Positions 43,540 through 52,668 of a stretch of DNA of 64,000 nucleotides are shown one piece after another. How positions within the stretch are numbered: the first letter of the stretch is position 1; every line of letters begins with the position of its first letter. The stretch spans positions 1 to 64,000 of the forward strand of contig JAXEJQ010000092.1 of the NCBI GenBank assembly GCA_034101475.1. The letters run 5' to 3'. Source of the stretch: Limivivens sp034101475 (lineage in GTDB: Bacteria; Bacillota; Clostridia; Lachnospirales; Lachnospiraceae). Both the position numbers and the translations under genes were made by a program. The notes under the pieces are model-generated. The model saw only the letters and a program-made list of their open reading frames with translations. It had not been told where the DNA came from and ran no database searches.

Positions 43540-43740
43540 ATGAATAAGGGTACAGTTAAATGGTTCAATGCAGAAAAGGGTTACGGTTTCATCACCGGCG
43601 AAGATGGCGCAGATGTATTCGTACATTTCTCCGCTATCCAGGGCGAAGGCTTCAAGTCTCTTGAAGAAGGTCAGGCCGTTACTTATGACTTAACCGAAGG
43701 CGCTCGTGGTATGCAGGCTGCTAACGTTGTAAAGCTGTAA
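43540..43740 (+). CDS. Cold-shock protein, CspA family
   Basis: A 66-residue single-stranded RNA/DNA-binding beta barrel with both RNP motifs: GYGFIT and VFVHFS. It acts as an RNA chaperone. GGAGG lies 8 bp before the ATG at 43540; a longer frame from 43525 would start inside that ribosome site. It is the only plus-strand gene in the left 48 kb and is monocistronic. Confidence 0.97.
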   Translation: MNKGTVKWFNAEKGYGFITGEDGADVFVHFSAIQGEGFKSLEEGQAVTYDLTEGARGMQAANVVKL

Positions 43741-43762
43741 GTTATAAATTCAACGAACCAAA

Positions 43763-43797
43763 AAAAGAGTCTTGCTGATGCAGGACTCTTTTTTTTC
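43763..43797 (+). terminator. Terminator of the cold-shock gene
   Basis: GAGTCTTGC and GCAGGACTC pair with one wobble around a TGAT loop, followed by eight T. A run of A on the other side makes it usable by nrdD on the minus strand too. Confidence 0.9.
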
Positions 43798-43871
43798 GCA
43801 GTTTTCTGCTTTCTTATGGGGTGCAAAACAGGCAGTCGTTTTAAGGCTGCCTGTGCAGTTCCTTCCCCCGG

Positions 43872-46277
43872 TCAGAGCTGGAGCTGTACAGACCTTTCGG
43901 AAGAATTCTCCTGTTTCTGTATCATCACATATTTTCTGATATTTGACGCATTGACATATTTCTCCACTTTGCTTCCATTGACAATGACCAGTGTGGGAGC
44001 CTGCATAATCCCGTATTTCTGCACCAGCTCCGGATTTTCCTCCGCATCGATCAGCTTGTACCTCTCACCGGCCAGAATCTCTTTGGCAATCTGACAATTG
44101 GGACAGGTCTTCGTGGTAAACAGATATTTGATCCCTTTGGCAGGCTTGATATCCACCTTATCCCTGCTCACCGTCACAATGCTGCTCTGCACCTTTTTCA
44201 GGCAGGAGCGGTTGATATCATATAACGTGCGGTTCGCATATTCCTGGGATTTTCCGTCATTCCAGTTCTGTACCGGACGGTAATATCCGGTAATCCGGCT
44301 GTAAACCTCCGCCTTTTCCCCGCAGATCGGGCAGGTAAAATGTTCTCCGGCCAGATAGCCATGGGTCCTGCATACCGAATAGGTAGGTGACAGCGTATAA
44401 TAGGGAAGCCGGTAATTTTCCGCGATCTTCCGCACCAGATTCGCCGCCGCTTTCCAGTCCGGAAGCTTTTCACCCAGAAAAGCATGGAACACCGTTCCGG
44501 AAGTATACAGTGTCTGCAGTTCATCCTGAATATCCAGTGCGTCAAAGATGTCGGAGGTGTAATCCACCGGAAGGTGAGAACTGTTGGTATAATAAGGCGT
44601 ATCGCCCTCTTTTCCTGCTGTCCGGATATCCGGATACCGTTCCCGGTCATGCTTTGCCAGACGGTAGGTGGTGGATTCAGCCGGAGTCGCTTCCAGATTA
44701 TAGAGATCCCCGTACTGCTCCTGGTACATCACCAGACGATCCCGCATATGATTCAGCACATCCCTGGTAAATTTCTGAGTTCTCGGGTGAGACAGATCCT
44801 CGCCCAGCCAGGCCGCATTGAGCCCCACCTCATTCATGCCGATAAGGCCGATGGTGGAAAAGTGATTGTCAAAGCTGCCCAGATAACGTTTCGTATAGGG
44901 ATAAAGTCCTTCATCCAGAAGCTTGCTGATCACATCCCGCTTGATCTTCAGGGAGCGGGCGGAAATATCCATCAGATGATCCAGGCGCCGGTAAAACTCC
45001 TCTTCATCTTTGGACAGATACGCAATCCTGGGCATATTGATGGTCACCACACCCACGCTCCCGGTGCTCTCCCCTGAGCCGAAAAATCCTCCGGTTTTCT
45101 TGCGCAGCTCCCGCAGATCCAGTCTCAGCCGGCAGCACATACTGCGCACGTCACTGGGCTCCATATCGCTGTTTATGTAATTGGAAAAATAAGGTGTTCC
45201 GTATTTTGCTGTCATCTCAAACAGCAGACGGTTATTTTCCGTATCAGACCAGTCAAAATCTCTGGTAATGGAATAGGTGGGAATGGGGTACTGGAAACCT
45301 CTGCCATTGGAATCCCCTTCAATCATGGTTTCAATAAAAGCCTTGTTCACCATGTCCATTTCCTTTTTGCAGTCCTTATAGCAGAAATCCATCTCTTTCC
45401 CGCCTACAATGGCCGGAAGCTCTGCCAGGTCAGCCGGAACGGTCCAGTCCAGGGTAATATTGGAAAAAGGTGCCTGGGTTCCCCATCGGCTGGGTGTATT
45501 CACACCGAAAATAAAGGTCTCAATACATTTTTTCACCTCCGGGTAGGTGAGATGATCTGCTTTGACAAAGGGTGCCAGATAGGTATCAAAAGAAGAAAAT
45601 GCCTGAGCGCCTGCCCATTCATTCTGCATAATCCCCAGGAAATTCACCATCTGATTGCACAGAACGGATAAATGCTTTGCCGGTGCCGAGGTAATCTTCC
45701 CCTCGATACCGCCCAGTCCCTCCTTAATCAGCTGCTTCAGGGACCAGCCTGCACAGTATCCGGTAAGCATGGACAGGTCATGGATATGAATATCCGCATT
45801 CCGATGGGCATCGGCAATCTCCTGATCATAAATCTCCGACAGCCAGTAGTTCGCTGTCACAGCACCGGAATTGGACAGGATCAATCCTCCTACGGAATAG
45901 GTCACGGTGGAATTCTCTTTTACCCGCCAGTCCTCCACCTTGACATAGCTGTTCACGATCTCCTTATAGTCCAGAATCGTGGATTTCATATTCCGGATCT
46001 TCTCCCGCTGCTTCCGGTAAAGAATATATGCCTTTGCCACATCACCGTAGCCGGCCTGTACCAGCGTATTCTCCACGCTGTCCTGAATACTCTCCACATC
46101 AATCCTGTCATTCTGAATTTTATTCTGAAAATCGGAAGTAACACGAAGGCTTAAAAGGCTGATGATATCATCATCGAACTGTTTGTGAGTCGCATCAAAG
46201 GCCTTCGCGATGGCCTCGCTGATTTTATTCAGATGAAACTCTGTTACCTTGCCGTCTCTCTTTACTACATTAAACAT
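43872..46277 (-). CDS. nrdD: Anaerobic ribonucleoside-triphosphate reductase with fused thioredoxin-like tail
   Basis: An 801-residue class III reductase that makes dNTPs without oxygen. An N-terminal ATP-cone (residues 1-90) precedes the barrel. The zinc site uses CRTHG...CPICG, and the glycyl radical is on Gly664 in SRITGYYRP. After it, residues about 715-790 form a thioredoxin/glutaredoxin-like fold with CPNC (Cys725, Cys728) and a cis-Pro in APTLV, probably an attached reductant. No activase gene (nrdG) is next to it. The start at 46277 has GGGAGGAG 7 bp upstream. Confidence 0.95.
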   Translation of the reverse strand: MFNVVKRDGKVTEFHLNKISEAIAKAFDATHKQFDDDIISLLSLRVTSDFQNKIQNDRIDVESIQDSVENTLVQAGYGDVAKAYILYRKQREKIRNMKSTILDYKEIVNSYVKVEDWRVKENSTVTYSVGGLILSNSGAVTANYWLSEIYDQEIADAHRNADIHIHDLSMLTGYCAGWSLKQLIKEGLGGIEGKITSAPAKHLSVLCNQMVNFLGIMQNEWAGAQAFSSFDTYLAPFVKADHLTYPEVKKCIETFIFGVNTPSRWGTQAPFSNITLDWTVPADLAELPAIVGGKEMDFCYKDCKKEMDMVNKAFIETMIEGDSNGRGFQYPIPTYSITRDFDWSDTENNRLLFEMTAKYGTPYFSNYINSDMEPSDVRSMCCRLRLDLRELRKKTGGFFGSGESTGSVGVVTINMPRIAYLSKDEEEFYRRLDHLMDISARSLKIKRDVISKLLDEGLYPYTKRYLGSFDNHFSTIGLIGMNEVGLNAAWLGEDLSHPRTQKFTRDVLNHMRDRLVMYQEQYGDLYNLEATPAESTTYRLAKHDRERYPDIRTAGKEGDTPYYTNSSHLPVDYTSDIFDALDIQDELQTLYTSGTVFHAFLGEKLPDWKAAANLVRKIAENYRLPYYTLSPTYSVCRTHGYLAGEHFTCPICGEKAEVYSRITGYYRPVQNWNDGKSQEYANRTLYDINRSCLKKVQSSIVTVSRDKVDIKPAKGIKYLFTTKTCPNCQIAKEILAGERYKLIDAEENPELVQKYGIMQAPTLVIVNGSKVEKYVNASNIRKYVMIQKQENSSERSVQLQL

Positions 46278-46440
46278 CTGGATTCTCCTCCCAAGTAACA
46301 CACGGTATCTCTGCGCCTTACTCCCCGACAGGCGGCTCTCCCGTTCCTGTTCGCTCCCTTCCCGCAGCAGCGCCCGCCACGGGCCTCTGAACAGTAACGA
46401 TGGATCTATTGTATCAGATTCTCCCATCCGAGTCAATTAC

Positions 46441-46495
46441 AAAAACACTATATCTATGAATTATTTCAAAACAATTCACAAGATATAGTGTTTTT
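46441..46495 (-). promoter_or_regulatory. Paired NrdR boxes within a perfect 15-bp inverted repeat
   Basis: Two matches to the NrdR consensus ACACTATATATAGTGT lie at 46445-46460 (11/16) and 46476-46491 (13/16), with starts 31 bp apart, i.e. three helical turns. The outer halves form an exact inverted repeat AAAAACACTATATCT / AGATATAGTGTTTTT. NrdR represses ribonucleotide reductase genes by binding such pairs. The T-rich flanks mean it could also end the hflX transcript. Confidence 0.75.
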
Positions 46496-46514
46496 AATTT
46501 TGGATGCAGTCCTC

Positions 46515-46541
46515 GGATTTTCATGCACAAATGCATGAAAA
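46515..46541 (-). other. Inverted repeat after hflX
   Basis: TTTTCATGC and GCATGAAAA pair perfectly around a 6-nt loop, 45 bp past the hflX stop. It shares GGATTTTCATG with the hairpin at 32541-32578. There is no T-run. The 308 bp gap 46278-46585 otherwise contains the NrdR region. Confidence 0.55.
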
Positions 46542-46585
46542 CATCTCGCAAAACAGTGGCTTCTGAACAGTTACCTGTTTCATGT

Positions 46586-47842
46586 TCATGTTCTTCCGGC
46601 CTCAATCTGGGCATAAATTTCCATGGGAACATAGGCTTTTACAGCAATTCCCTCCGGCAGATACTCTTCCTCCACCAGCTGTCCTTTTCCCCGGATCAGC
46701 TGGATTTTCCCTGCCATCTCATAAGGAAACAGCCGTTCCACATAAATCTGATCCTTCCTGAGAATTTCCTCCAGAATCTTCTTCAGCTCCTCCAGTCCTT
46801 CTCCGGTTTTGGCGGAAACACACACACTGTAGTCCGCCTGGAAGTCTCTGGTCTTCTGTTTTACCTGGATCTTGTCCTGCTTATTAAAAACGGTAACAAT
46901 CACTTTATTTTCCACGCCCAGCTGCCGCAGAGTCTCATAAACCACATACATCTGCGTTTCCATCTGAGGATTGGAAGCATCCACCACGTGAATAATGATG
47001 TCCGCGTATTTCGCTTCCTCCAGCGTACTCTTGAACGCCTCAATCAGGTGATGGGGCAGCTTCCGGATAAAGCCTACGGTATCTGTCAGAAGAATCTCCT
47101 GGTTTCCCGGCAGTGTCAGAAGACGTGTAGTGGTGTCCAGAGTGGAAAAAAGCATCTCATCCTCCGGAATGTCAGACTGGGTCAGGGCATTTTCCAGCGA
47201 ACTTTTCCCCGCGCAGGAATAGCCCACCAGAGCAGCTACCTTGACCCGGTTCTTTTTCCGGTTGGAGCGGATCAGCTCCCGGTGGCGCTCCACTTCTTTG
47301 AGTTCCTGCTTCAGCTGGCCGATCCGTCCATGAACCAGACGCCTGTCCATCTCCAGCTTTTTCTCACCTGGTCCCCTGGTTCCGATCCCGCCTCCCAGCC
47401 TGGAAAGGGAATTCCGCAGACCCACCAGTCTGGCCGCCCGGTATTTGAGCTGGGCCAGCTCCACCTGGATCTTTCCTTCACTGCTCACGGCCCTTCCCGC
47501 GAAAATATCCAGAATCAGAAGGGTCCGGTCAATCACCTTGCACTGAAGCTCCTGCTCCAGATTATTCAGCTGGACCGGCGAAAGCTCATCATCACAGATG
47601 ATCCCCGTGGCATCCGTCTCATACAGCAGCTCCTTAAGCTCCTCCAGCTTTCCCTTTCCAAGATACGTCCCCGGATGGATGGTCTCTCTGGCCTGAACAA
47701 TAGTTCCCAGAACCCTGGCTCCCGCCGTATGCGCCAGATCCTTCAGTTCCAGCAGAGATTCCTCCACCTGATCGAACTCACTGGTTTTCACAGCTGCCAG
47801 AATATAGCTTTCTTCTTTTTTACTTAGATCATACATCTGCAT
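46586..47842 (-). CDS. hflX: Ribosome-associated GTPase HflX
   Basis: A 418-residue GTPase that binds 50S subunits and can split stalled ribosomes. An N-terminal glycine-rich ATP-binding-like domain, a coiled region with RGPGEKKLEMDRR and the G domain follow in order. The P-loop GYSCAGKSSL is slightly off the usual GYTNAGKSTL; DTVGFI and NKQD are normal. Start at ATG 47842 with GGTGG upstream; a GTG at 47851 is less likely. It begins 12 bp after the TPR lipoprotein gene. Confidence 0.95.
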   Translation of the reverse strand: MQMYDLSKKEESYILAAVKTSEFDQVEESLLELKDLAHTAGARVLGTIVQARETIHPGTYLGKGKLEELKELLYETDATGIICDDELSPVQLNNLEQELQCKVIDRTLLILDIFAGRAVSSEGKIQVELAQLKYRAARLVGLRNSLSRLGGGIGTRGPGEKKLEMDRRLVHGRIGQLKQELKEVERHRELIRSNRKKNRVKVAALVGYSCAGKSSLENALTQSDIPEDEMLFSTLDTTTRLLTLPGNQEILLTDTVGFIRKLPHHLIEAFKSTLEEAKYADIIIHVVDASNPQMETQMYVVYETLRQLGVENKVIVTVFNKQDKIQVKQKTRDFQADYSVCVSAKTGEGLEELKKILEEILRKDQIYVERLFPYEMAGKIQLIRGKGQLVEEEYLPEGIAVKAYVPMEIYAQIEAGRT

Positions 47843-47854
47843 GCTTTCCACCTG

Positions 47855-48898
47855 TCAGCGGCTCTGAAGGAATGCATACTCCTTCTGCCCTTTTTCATCC
47901 GCCGGATACTGCTCCACATACTGGAGCGCCTTCTCCCTGGCAGCGTCAAAATTTCCTTTTCTCTCCCATGCCACAATGGCATTGAACGCCAGCTCCTGCT
48001 TTCCGGCCTCGCCTTCCAGCGCCAGTCCCTTTTCAATATTACTCAGCGCGGAATCATAGCTGCCCTCCGCGAGATCACACAGGCAAATACCGTTGAGACT
48101 TTCCGGAGTTTCACCGTACAGCTCAATGTACTTCTGATATGCAACTCTGGAATGTGCCGTATCCTCCAGAGCCAGATAAATCTTTCCCATCAGAAGAAGG
48201 GCATCGGCATCTCCCGCCTCCGCAGTGGGAGAAAGCATGGCCTTCGCCTTGTCATAATCCTCCAGATAATAATAAATCCTGGCCTTCTGATAAGCGGTAT
48301 CCCCTCCGGAGCCCTCAATATTCAATGCCTGCTTCAGATAAACGTCCCCTTCCGCAGACAGGTTTTTCTGATTATAGCATTCATAAATATTCAGAAGCAT
48401 ATCGTAATCATCGCCGCACATGCCGGCAGCCGCCTTAAACTCTGCAGCGGCACTCTCCTTATTGTCGATGGCCAGATAGCTGGCTCCCTTCATATAGTGG
48501 GCATTTCCATCGTTTCCAAGCTTCAGGATTTCCTCGCAGACACTGATGGTCCCTGTATAGTCCTGCTGCCTGAACAGAGCGGTCGCCTTATAGTATAGGA
48601 TATCTCTCCGGGTATTATTCATTTTATCGTCGGTATTCGCCAGAGCCTGATCAAAAGCTGCCACAGCCTTGTCCAGCTCTCCCGTAGCCATATAGGCAAT
48701 TCCTTCCCCGCGGTATGCCTCCACCAGCAGCTCTCCTTCGGAAATCACTTCCCCAAAGGCCGTCAGAGCTTCCTCATAGCTGGCATTCTCAATGGCTGTC
48801 ATACCCTTCGCAAGCTTATCCTGAAGCTCCTGACTGGCGGCGCATCCGGTCAGCAGAACTGCCGAAACTGCCAGAAGCAGTCCATATCTTTTTCTCAT
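47855..48898 (-). CDS. TPR-repeat lipoprotein
   Basis: A 347-residue lipoprotein with a textbook signal: MRKRY, a hydrophobic core and lipobox LLTGC (Cys about 19). The rest is tetratricopeptide repeats, about eight to nine units (for example YEEALTAFGEVISEGE, LDKAVAAFDQAL, YDKAKAMLSP). TPR lipoproteins act as scaffolds at the outer face of the membrane; the partner is unknown. The frame to 49069 upstream is rejected because GGGAGG lies 7 bp before 48898, and it would run into the dinB remnant. Confidence 0.9.
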   Translation of the reverse strand: MRKRYGLLLAVSAVLLTGCAASQELQDKLAKGMTAIENASYEEALTAFGEVISEGELLVEAYRGEGIAYMATGELDKAVAAFDQALANTDDKMNNTRRDILYYKATALFRQQDYTGTISVCEEILKLGNDGNAHYMKGASYLAIDNKESAAAEFKAAAGMCGDDYDMLLNIYECYNQKNLSAEGDVYLKQALNIEGSGGDTAYQKARIYYYLEDYDKAKAMLSPTAEAGDADALLLMGKIYLALEDTAHSRVAYQKYIELYGETPESLNGICLCDLAEGSYDSALSNIEKGLALEGEAGKQELAFNAIVAWERKGNFDAAREKALQYVEQYPADEKGQKEYAFLQSR

Positions 48899-48928
48899 GG
48901 TTCTACCTCCCATTCGCACGTATGGTAT

Positions 48929-48957
48929 AGTATAGCAGAAATCCGGGGAAATGTACA
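48929..48957 (-). promoter_or_regulatory. Probable promoter of the TPR lipoprotein-hflX operon
   Basis: On the minus strand TGTACA, a 17 bp spacer and TATACT, 31 bp before the start codon. Confidence 0.6.
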
Positions 48958-48962
48958 CTTTT

Positions 48963-49583
48963 TTTCTAAACGGAAATGTACTGGCCAAATCCATTCCGGC
49001 CAAAGCCTGCGGCATCTGCACCAGCCAGCCGGTGGCCCAGGCGCTCCGCCTGTGCGCCGATCTGGTCATCGCAGCGCCTGACCATGAACTTTACCGGCGC
49101 TGCAGCCATGCCCTGATGAATTACCTCAAGTCGCTGACTCCGGAAGTGGAGCAGCTCAGTATTGATGAATGCTTTCTGGATTTTACGGGAATTGCCCACC
49201 GCTATTCCTCGCCTGTGGAGGCAGCCTGTGAGATCAAAGATACAATTAATCAGAAATTTGGATTTACGGTAAATGTCGGAATTTCTTCCAATAAACTGCT
49301 TGCGAAAATGGCTTCGGATTTCGAAAAGCCCAACAAGGTGCACACGCTGTTTCCGACCCTGAACTGATTTCCGGCCATTTAAAAAGCCATGGCCGTCAAG
49401 GTTCTGAAGGAACTGACCGATGAGCGGGTGCCTGTCCGGCTAAGCCTCTTCGACCTGGAGCCGGAGAAATCCGAAAAACAAAAAAGGCTGGATCTGGCAC
49501 TGGATTCCATCCGTTCCCGCTACGGAAAAGACGCTGTGATCCGTGGCGGGACTTACAAAGCTTCTAAGCCCTCTCGGCCCTGA
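48963..49583 (+). pseudogene. dinB: Decayed DNA polymerase IV (dinB) gene
   Basis: Two pieces of a Y-family polymerase remain. 48963-49367 encodes the palm/finger part: AKACGI, PDHELYRRCS, SIDECFLDFTG with the catalytic Asp-Glu pair, and VGISSNKLLAKMASDFEKP. It then stops after HTLFP. 49389-49583 encodes the C-terminal end of the little-finger domain (VPVRLSLFDLEP, LDSIRSRYGKDAV). The first ~40 residues and about 200 in the middle are lost. There is no ribosome site. It cannot make a working polymerase. Confidence 0.85.
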
Positions 49584-50130
49584 TATCCCAGGCAAACGTA
49601 ATATTCAGCACCAGGGGGCTCGCACCCTCGTTGAGATAAAAATGTTCTTTGTCCGCAAAAAGGCGTACTGCATCTCCCTGCTTTACTTCATAGCAGGTAT
49701 CCTCAATGCGCAGTGTGAGAGTCCCTTTGGAAACCATGATATATTCCTCGGTATTTTCTCCCCTGGAGCTGCTGTGATAACAGCCGCCCGGCTTGATTTC
49801 AATGGCGTATCCCTCAAAATTCCGATTTTTTTCATATGGAAAGTAAACGTAAACCTGGCATTTTTCATCGGACTCCCTGGCTGTCGCCACATCCTTTGAG
49901 ATCACGGAAACCGCCGGTTTGGGCTCCTGGATCAGCTCTTCAAAGGGAACCTTGATCCCGTCGATGATTTTACCGATGGTTGTCACCGTCGGATTGGATT
50001 CTCCTCTTTCGATCTGCCCCAGCATGCTCTTGCTGACACCGGTCTGCTCCGCCAGCATATCAAGGCTCATATTTTTTGCCTTCCGGATTCGTTTCAGGTT
50101 TACTGCAATGTTTTTGTCCAATGAGCTCAT
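49564..50130 (-). CDS. XRE-family regulator with C-terminal cupin domain
   Basis: A 188-residue regulator: Cro/C1-type helix-turn-helix at about residues 12-60 (LDMLAEQTGVSKSMLGQIERG), then a cupin beta-barrel (about 110-185: GGCYHSSSRGENTEEYIMVSKG is the ligand-bearing region). Such proteins bind small metabolites or amines through the cupin and control nearby efflux or catabolic genes. The start is at 50130; the ATG at 50148 has no ribosome site. It converges on the dinB remnant and overlaps its last 20 bp. Confidence 0.9.
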   Translation of the reverse strand: MSSLDKNIAVNLKRIRKAKNMSLDMLAEQTGVSKSMLGQIERGESNPTVTTIGKIIDGIKVPFEELIQEPKPAVSVISKDVATARESDEKCQVYVYFPYEKNRNFEGYAIEIKPGGCYHSSSRGENTEEYIMVSKGTLTLRIEDTCYEVKQGDAVRLFADKEHFYLNEGASPLVLNITFAWDIRAERA

Positions 50131-50173
50131 CTTCCCACATCCTTCCATTTGACGCGTTGTTGTTCAATGACAT

Positions 50174-50203
50174 AAAAAAAGAGACTGCCTGAGCAATCTC
50201 TTC
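50174..50203 (-). terminator. Terminator of the flavin reductase gene
   Basis: GAGATTGC and GCAGTCTC pair with one wobble, followed by seven T on the minus strand. Confidence 0.8.
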
Positions 50204-50231
50204 TTTGAGTCCTTTTCTATTGAGATATATG

Positions 50232-50843
50232 TTAAACTGTTTTTTTCAATCCGTCAAGTTTTTTTGCCGATTTTTTCTTTTTTTCCTTTTTCACGGAATA
50301 ACCGAAGGAGCCAAGCTTTTTTCCAAGGCTCCGGTATTCCCCGTGGGAATAGGCCAGAAGGCCGGTACGGTTCAGTTCAAATTTCCCTTTTTCATCCAGA
50401 AACCGCTCATCCACATGAACCGCCCGAATCCGTGCCAGAAACATATGATGCGATCCCAGCTCCTCCACCTTTTCCACGGTACATTCCAGGTTCACCGGGC
50501 TTTCCTGTATCATCGGAGCCGAAATCTCAGAGGCCGGAACCGGCGTCAGATGCATCTCCCGGAATTTGTCCGTATCTCTTCCGGAGCGGACACCGCAGTA
50601 ATCGGCTGCGCGGGCCAGCTCCTCTGTGGTCAGGTTAATGACAAATTCGCCGGTTTCCCGGATAATCCCGTATGAATATCGCTCCGGTCGGACAGAAATG
50701 TAAGCCATAGGCGGATTCGTACAGACCGTTCCGGTCCACGCCACCGTGATAATATTGGGCTTTTCCCCCGGTCTCTGGCAGCTCACCATGACCGCCGGCA
50801 GCGGATAAAGCATATTTCCGGGTTTCCATATCTGTTTTCCCAT
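50232..50843 (-). CDS. Flavin reductase-like/flavoredoxin FMN-binding protein
   Basis: A 203-residue FMN-binding split-barrel protein of the flavin reductase family. The N-terminus PLPAVMVSC, NIITVAWTGTVC, SVRPERYSY and GEFVINL match flavoredoxin-like proteins, which carry electrons or reduce flavins in anaerobes. The C-terminus is very basic (KKEKKKKSAKK). The start is at 50843 with AGGAGGAG; the longer frame would overlap the pyrophosphatase gene. It begins 8 bp after that gene. Confidence 0.9.
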   Translation of the reverse strand: MGKQIWKPGNMLYPLPAVMVSCQRPGEKPNIITVAWTGTVCTNPPMAYISVRPERYSYGIIRETGEFVINLTTEELARAADYCGVRSGRDTDKFREMHLTPVPASEISAPMIQESPVNLECTVEKVEELGSHHMFLARIRAVHVDERFLDEKGKFELNRTGLLAYSHGEYRSLGKKLGSFGYSVKKEKKKKSAKKLDGLKKTV

Positions 50844-50851
50844 AGCTCCTC

Positions 50852-52504
50852 CTACTGCTGCAGCGCATTCATAAAGGCCGGAATCAGCTGTTTCTTTCTG
50901 GAGACCACTCCCGGCAGAATGACGGAATTTTTCACCTGTTCCAGATGGAAGGCCTCTTCCACCAGGGCCTCGCTGTCCCCGCCGTAGCACAGAAGCTCCG
51001 TGGATTCGTGGATAATATCCGTCAGCATGAAAAACAGCATGGTCTCCCCATGGGAACCCAGATTTTTCTCCATATAGGGAATCAGGCGTTCCTTAATCTC
51101 CTCCAGCTCCGCCGGATTCATGGAGTTAATCTGGCCTACGCCGAAGCTGGCTTTGTTTAATTCGAACTTTTTAAAATCCTGATAGAAAATTTCTTCCGCA
51201 GACTTGCCTTTCAGGTTGCTGCCTGCGGCAAACATTTCCGACGCGAAGCTCTCACAGTCAATCCCGGCAATCCTGGCCAGCTCATTGGCCGCCATCCGGT
51301 CCAGAGCCGTACAGGTGGGTGACCGGAACATCAGCGTGTCAGAAATAATGGCCGCGCACAGCAGTCCCGCCACATTTGATGGAATATCCAGGTTCTTTTC
51401 CTGATAAATCTGGTACATGATGGTCGCCGTACAGCCCACGGGCTGGTTCCTGAAATAAACCGGAGCCATGGTTTCCAGAGAGCCCAGTCTGTGATGATCA
51501 ATGATCTCCAGAATCTCCGCGTCCTGAATGTTATCGACGGCCTGGGAAGCCTCATTGTGATCCACCAGAATCACCCGGCGGCGCTTGATCCCCAGCAGGT
51601 TCCGTCTGGATACCATCCCCACATAATGGCCGTGCTTGTCCAGAACCGGAAAATCCCGGTATCGCTTTTTCGTCATAATATCGCGGATGGACTCCGTGTA
51701 GTCATCCAGATTAAAGGTGTACAGATGATCCTTCTTCATAAAATACTTCACCGGCATGCTCTGATTGATCAGACGGGCCACCGTATACGTATCATGGGGC
51801 GTACTGATGACAACACAGACATGCTCCTCAGCCAGCCGCTGAATGGTTTTGGAAACCGGCGCTCCCTCACATACAATGATACAGCTCGCGTTCATTTCTA
51901 TGGCGCAGAGCTGGGATTCATAACGGTTTCCAAGAATGACCAGATCATTCTCCTCAATGTAATTCTCCATCAGATCCGGATTTGCCGCCGCAATCACCAC
52001 TTTTCCGGTGGTAAAGTAAGCATGCTCATTTCCGACCACCAGACTTCCGTCCAGGGTTTCCAGAATATTTTTATACTGGGTTCTGGCTGTGGACAGAATG
52101 GCATTATCATAGACGTCCATATAAGACTGGGCAATATCGCTGATGGTAATCAGACCTTCCAGATCACAGCCATCCCGTACAATGGGAAGAGTGTTGACAT
52201 TCTGAGTACGCATCAGATTCCAGGCTTTCTTCAGTGAAATGCTGTGGGGCACTCCCGGAATATGGCGAATATCCATATCCTTTACCCTGGTCCCCACATT
52301 CGGCACATAGCCGGGTGCTTCCACCTGAAACCGGTCCAGTACATACTGGGTTTCCTGACTGATCTGACCGGCCCGCTTGGGAACAAATTCTCCCTCCTCC
52401 GTCCGGTTTTTAATATCCGCATAGGCAATGGCCGAACAGATCGAATCGGTGTCCGGGTTTTTATGTCCAATAATATATGCGCGTTTTTTTGTCGTTTCCT
52501 GCAT
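50852..52504 (-). CDS. ppaC: Manganese-dependent inorganic pyrophosphatase with CBS and DRTGG domains
   Basis: A 550-residue family II pyrophosphatase. The DHH core is split: GHKNPDTDS at residue 13 and, after a regulatory insert, DHNEASQAV, the DHH-like IDHHRLG and a C-terminal DHHA2 domain (SVILPGVVSRKKQLIP region). The insert of about 240 residues holds two CBS domains and a DRTGG domain, which in clostridial enzymes bind AMP/ADP (inhibitory) and diadenosine polyphosphates (activating). It hydrolyses PPi to drive biosynthesis. It is divergent from the S1 gene. Confidence 0.93.
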   Translation of the reverse strand: MQETTKKRAYIIGHKNPDTDSICSAIAYADIKNRTEEGEFVPKRAGQISQETQYVLDRFQVEAPGYVPNVGTRVKDMDIRHIPGVPHSISLKKAWNLMRTQNVNTLPIVRDGCDLEGLITISDIAQSYMDVYDNAILSTARTQYKNILETLDGSLVVGNEHAYFTTGKVVIAAANPDLMENYIEENDLVILGNRYESQLCAIEMNASCIIVCEGAPVSKTIQRLAEEHVCVVISTPHDTYTVARLINQSMPVKYFMKKDHLYTFNLDDYTESIRDIMTKKRYRDFPVLDKHGHYVGMVSRRNLLGIKRRRVILVDHNEASQAVDNIQDAEILEIIDHHRLGSLETMAPVYFRNQPVGCTATIMYQIYQEKNLDIPSNVAGLLCAAIISDTLMFRSPTCTALDRMAANELARIAGIDCESFASEMFAAGSNLKGKSAEEIFYQDFKKFELNKASFGVGQINSMNPAELEEIKERLIPYMEKNLGSHGETMLFFMLTDIIHESTELLCYGGDSEALVEEAFHLEQVKNSVILPGVVSRKKQLIPAFMNALQQ

Positions 52505-52584
52505 AAGAGACCTCTTTCTTCTTTTCTGAAGCTTTTCACAGCAACGATTATAGCATGTTTCCCTTCGTTTTTAAACCTTATCGG

Positions 52585-52613
52585 TTGAATTTACCGGCGG
52601 AAAATGGTATAGT
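52585..52613 (+). promoter_or_regulatory. Sigma-A promoter of the S1-domain protein gene
   Basis: TTGAAT, a 17 bp spacer and TATAGT, 56 bp before the start codon. Confidence 0.75.
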
Positions 52614-52668
52614 TTTTAATAAGTGTTGCAGCACGGCTGCAGGTATTTTAGAAATCAAGGAGGAAATT

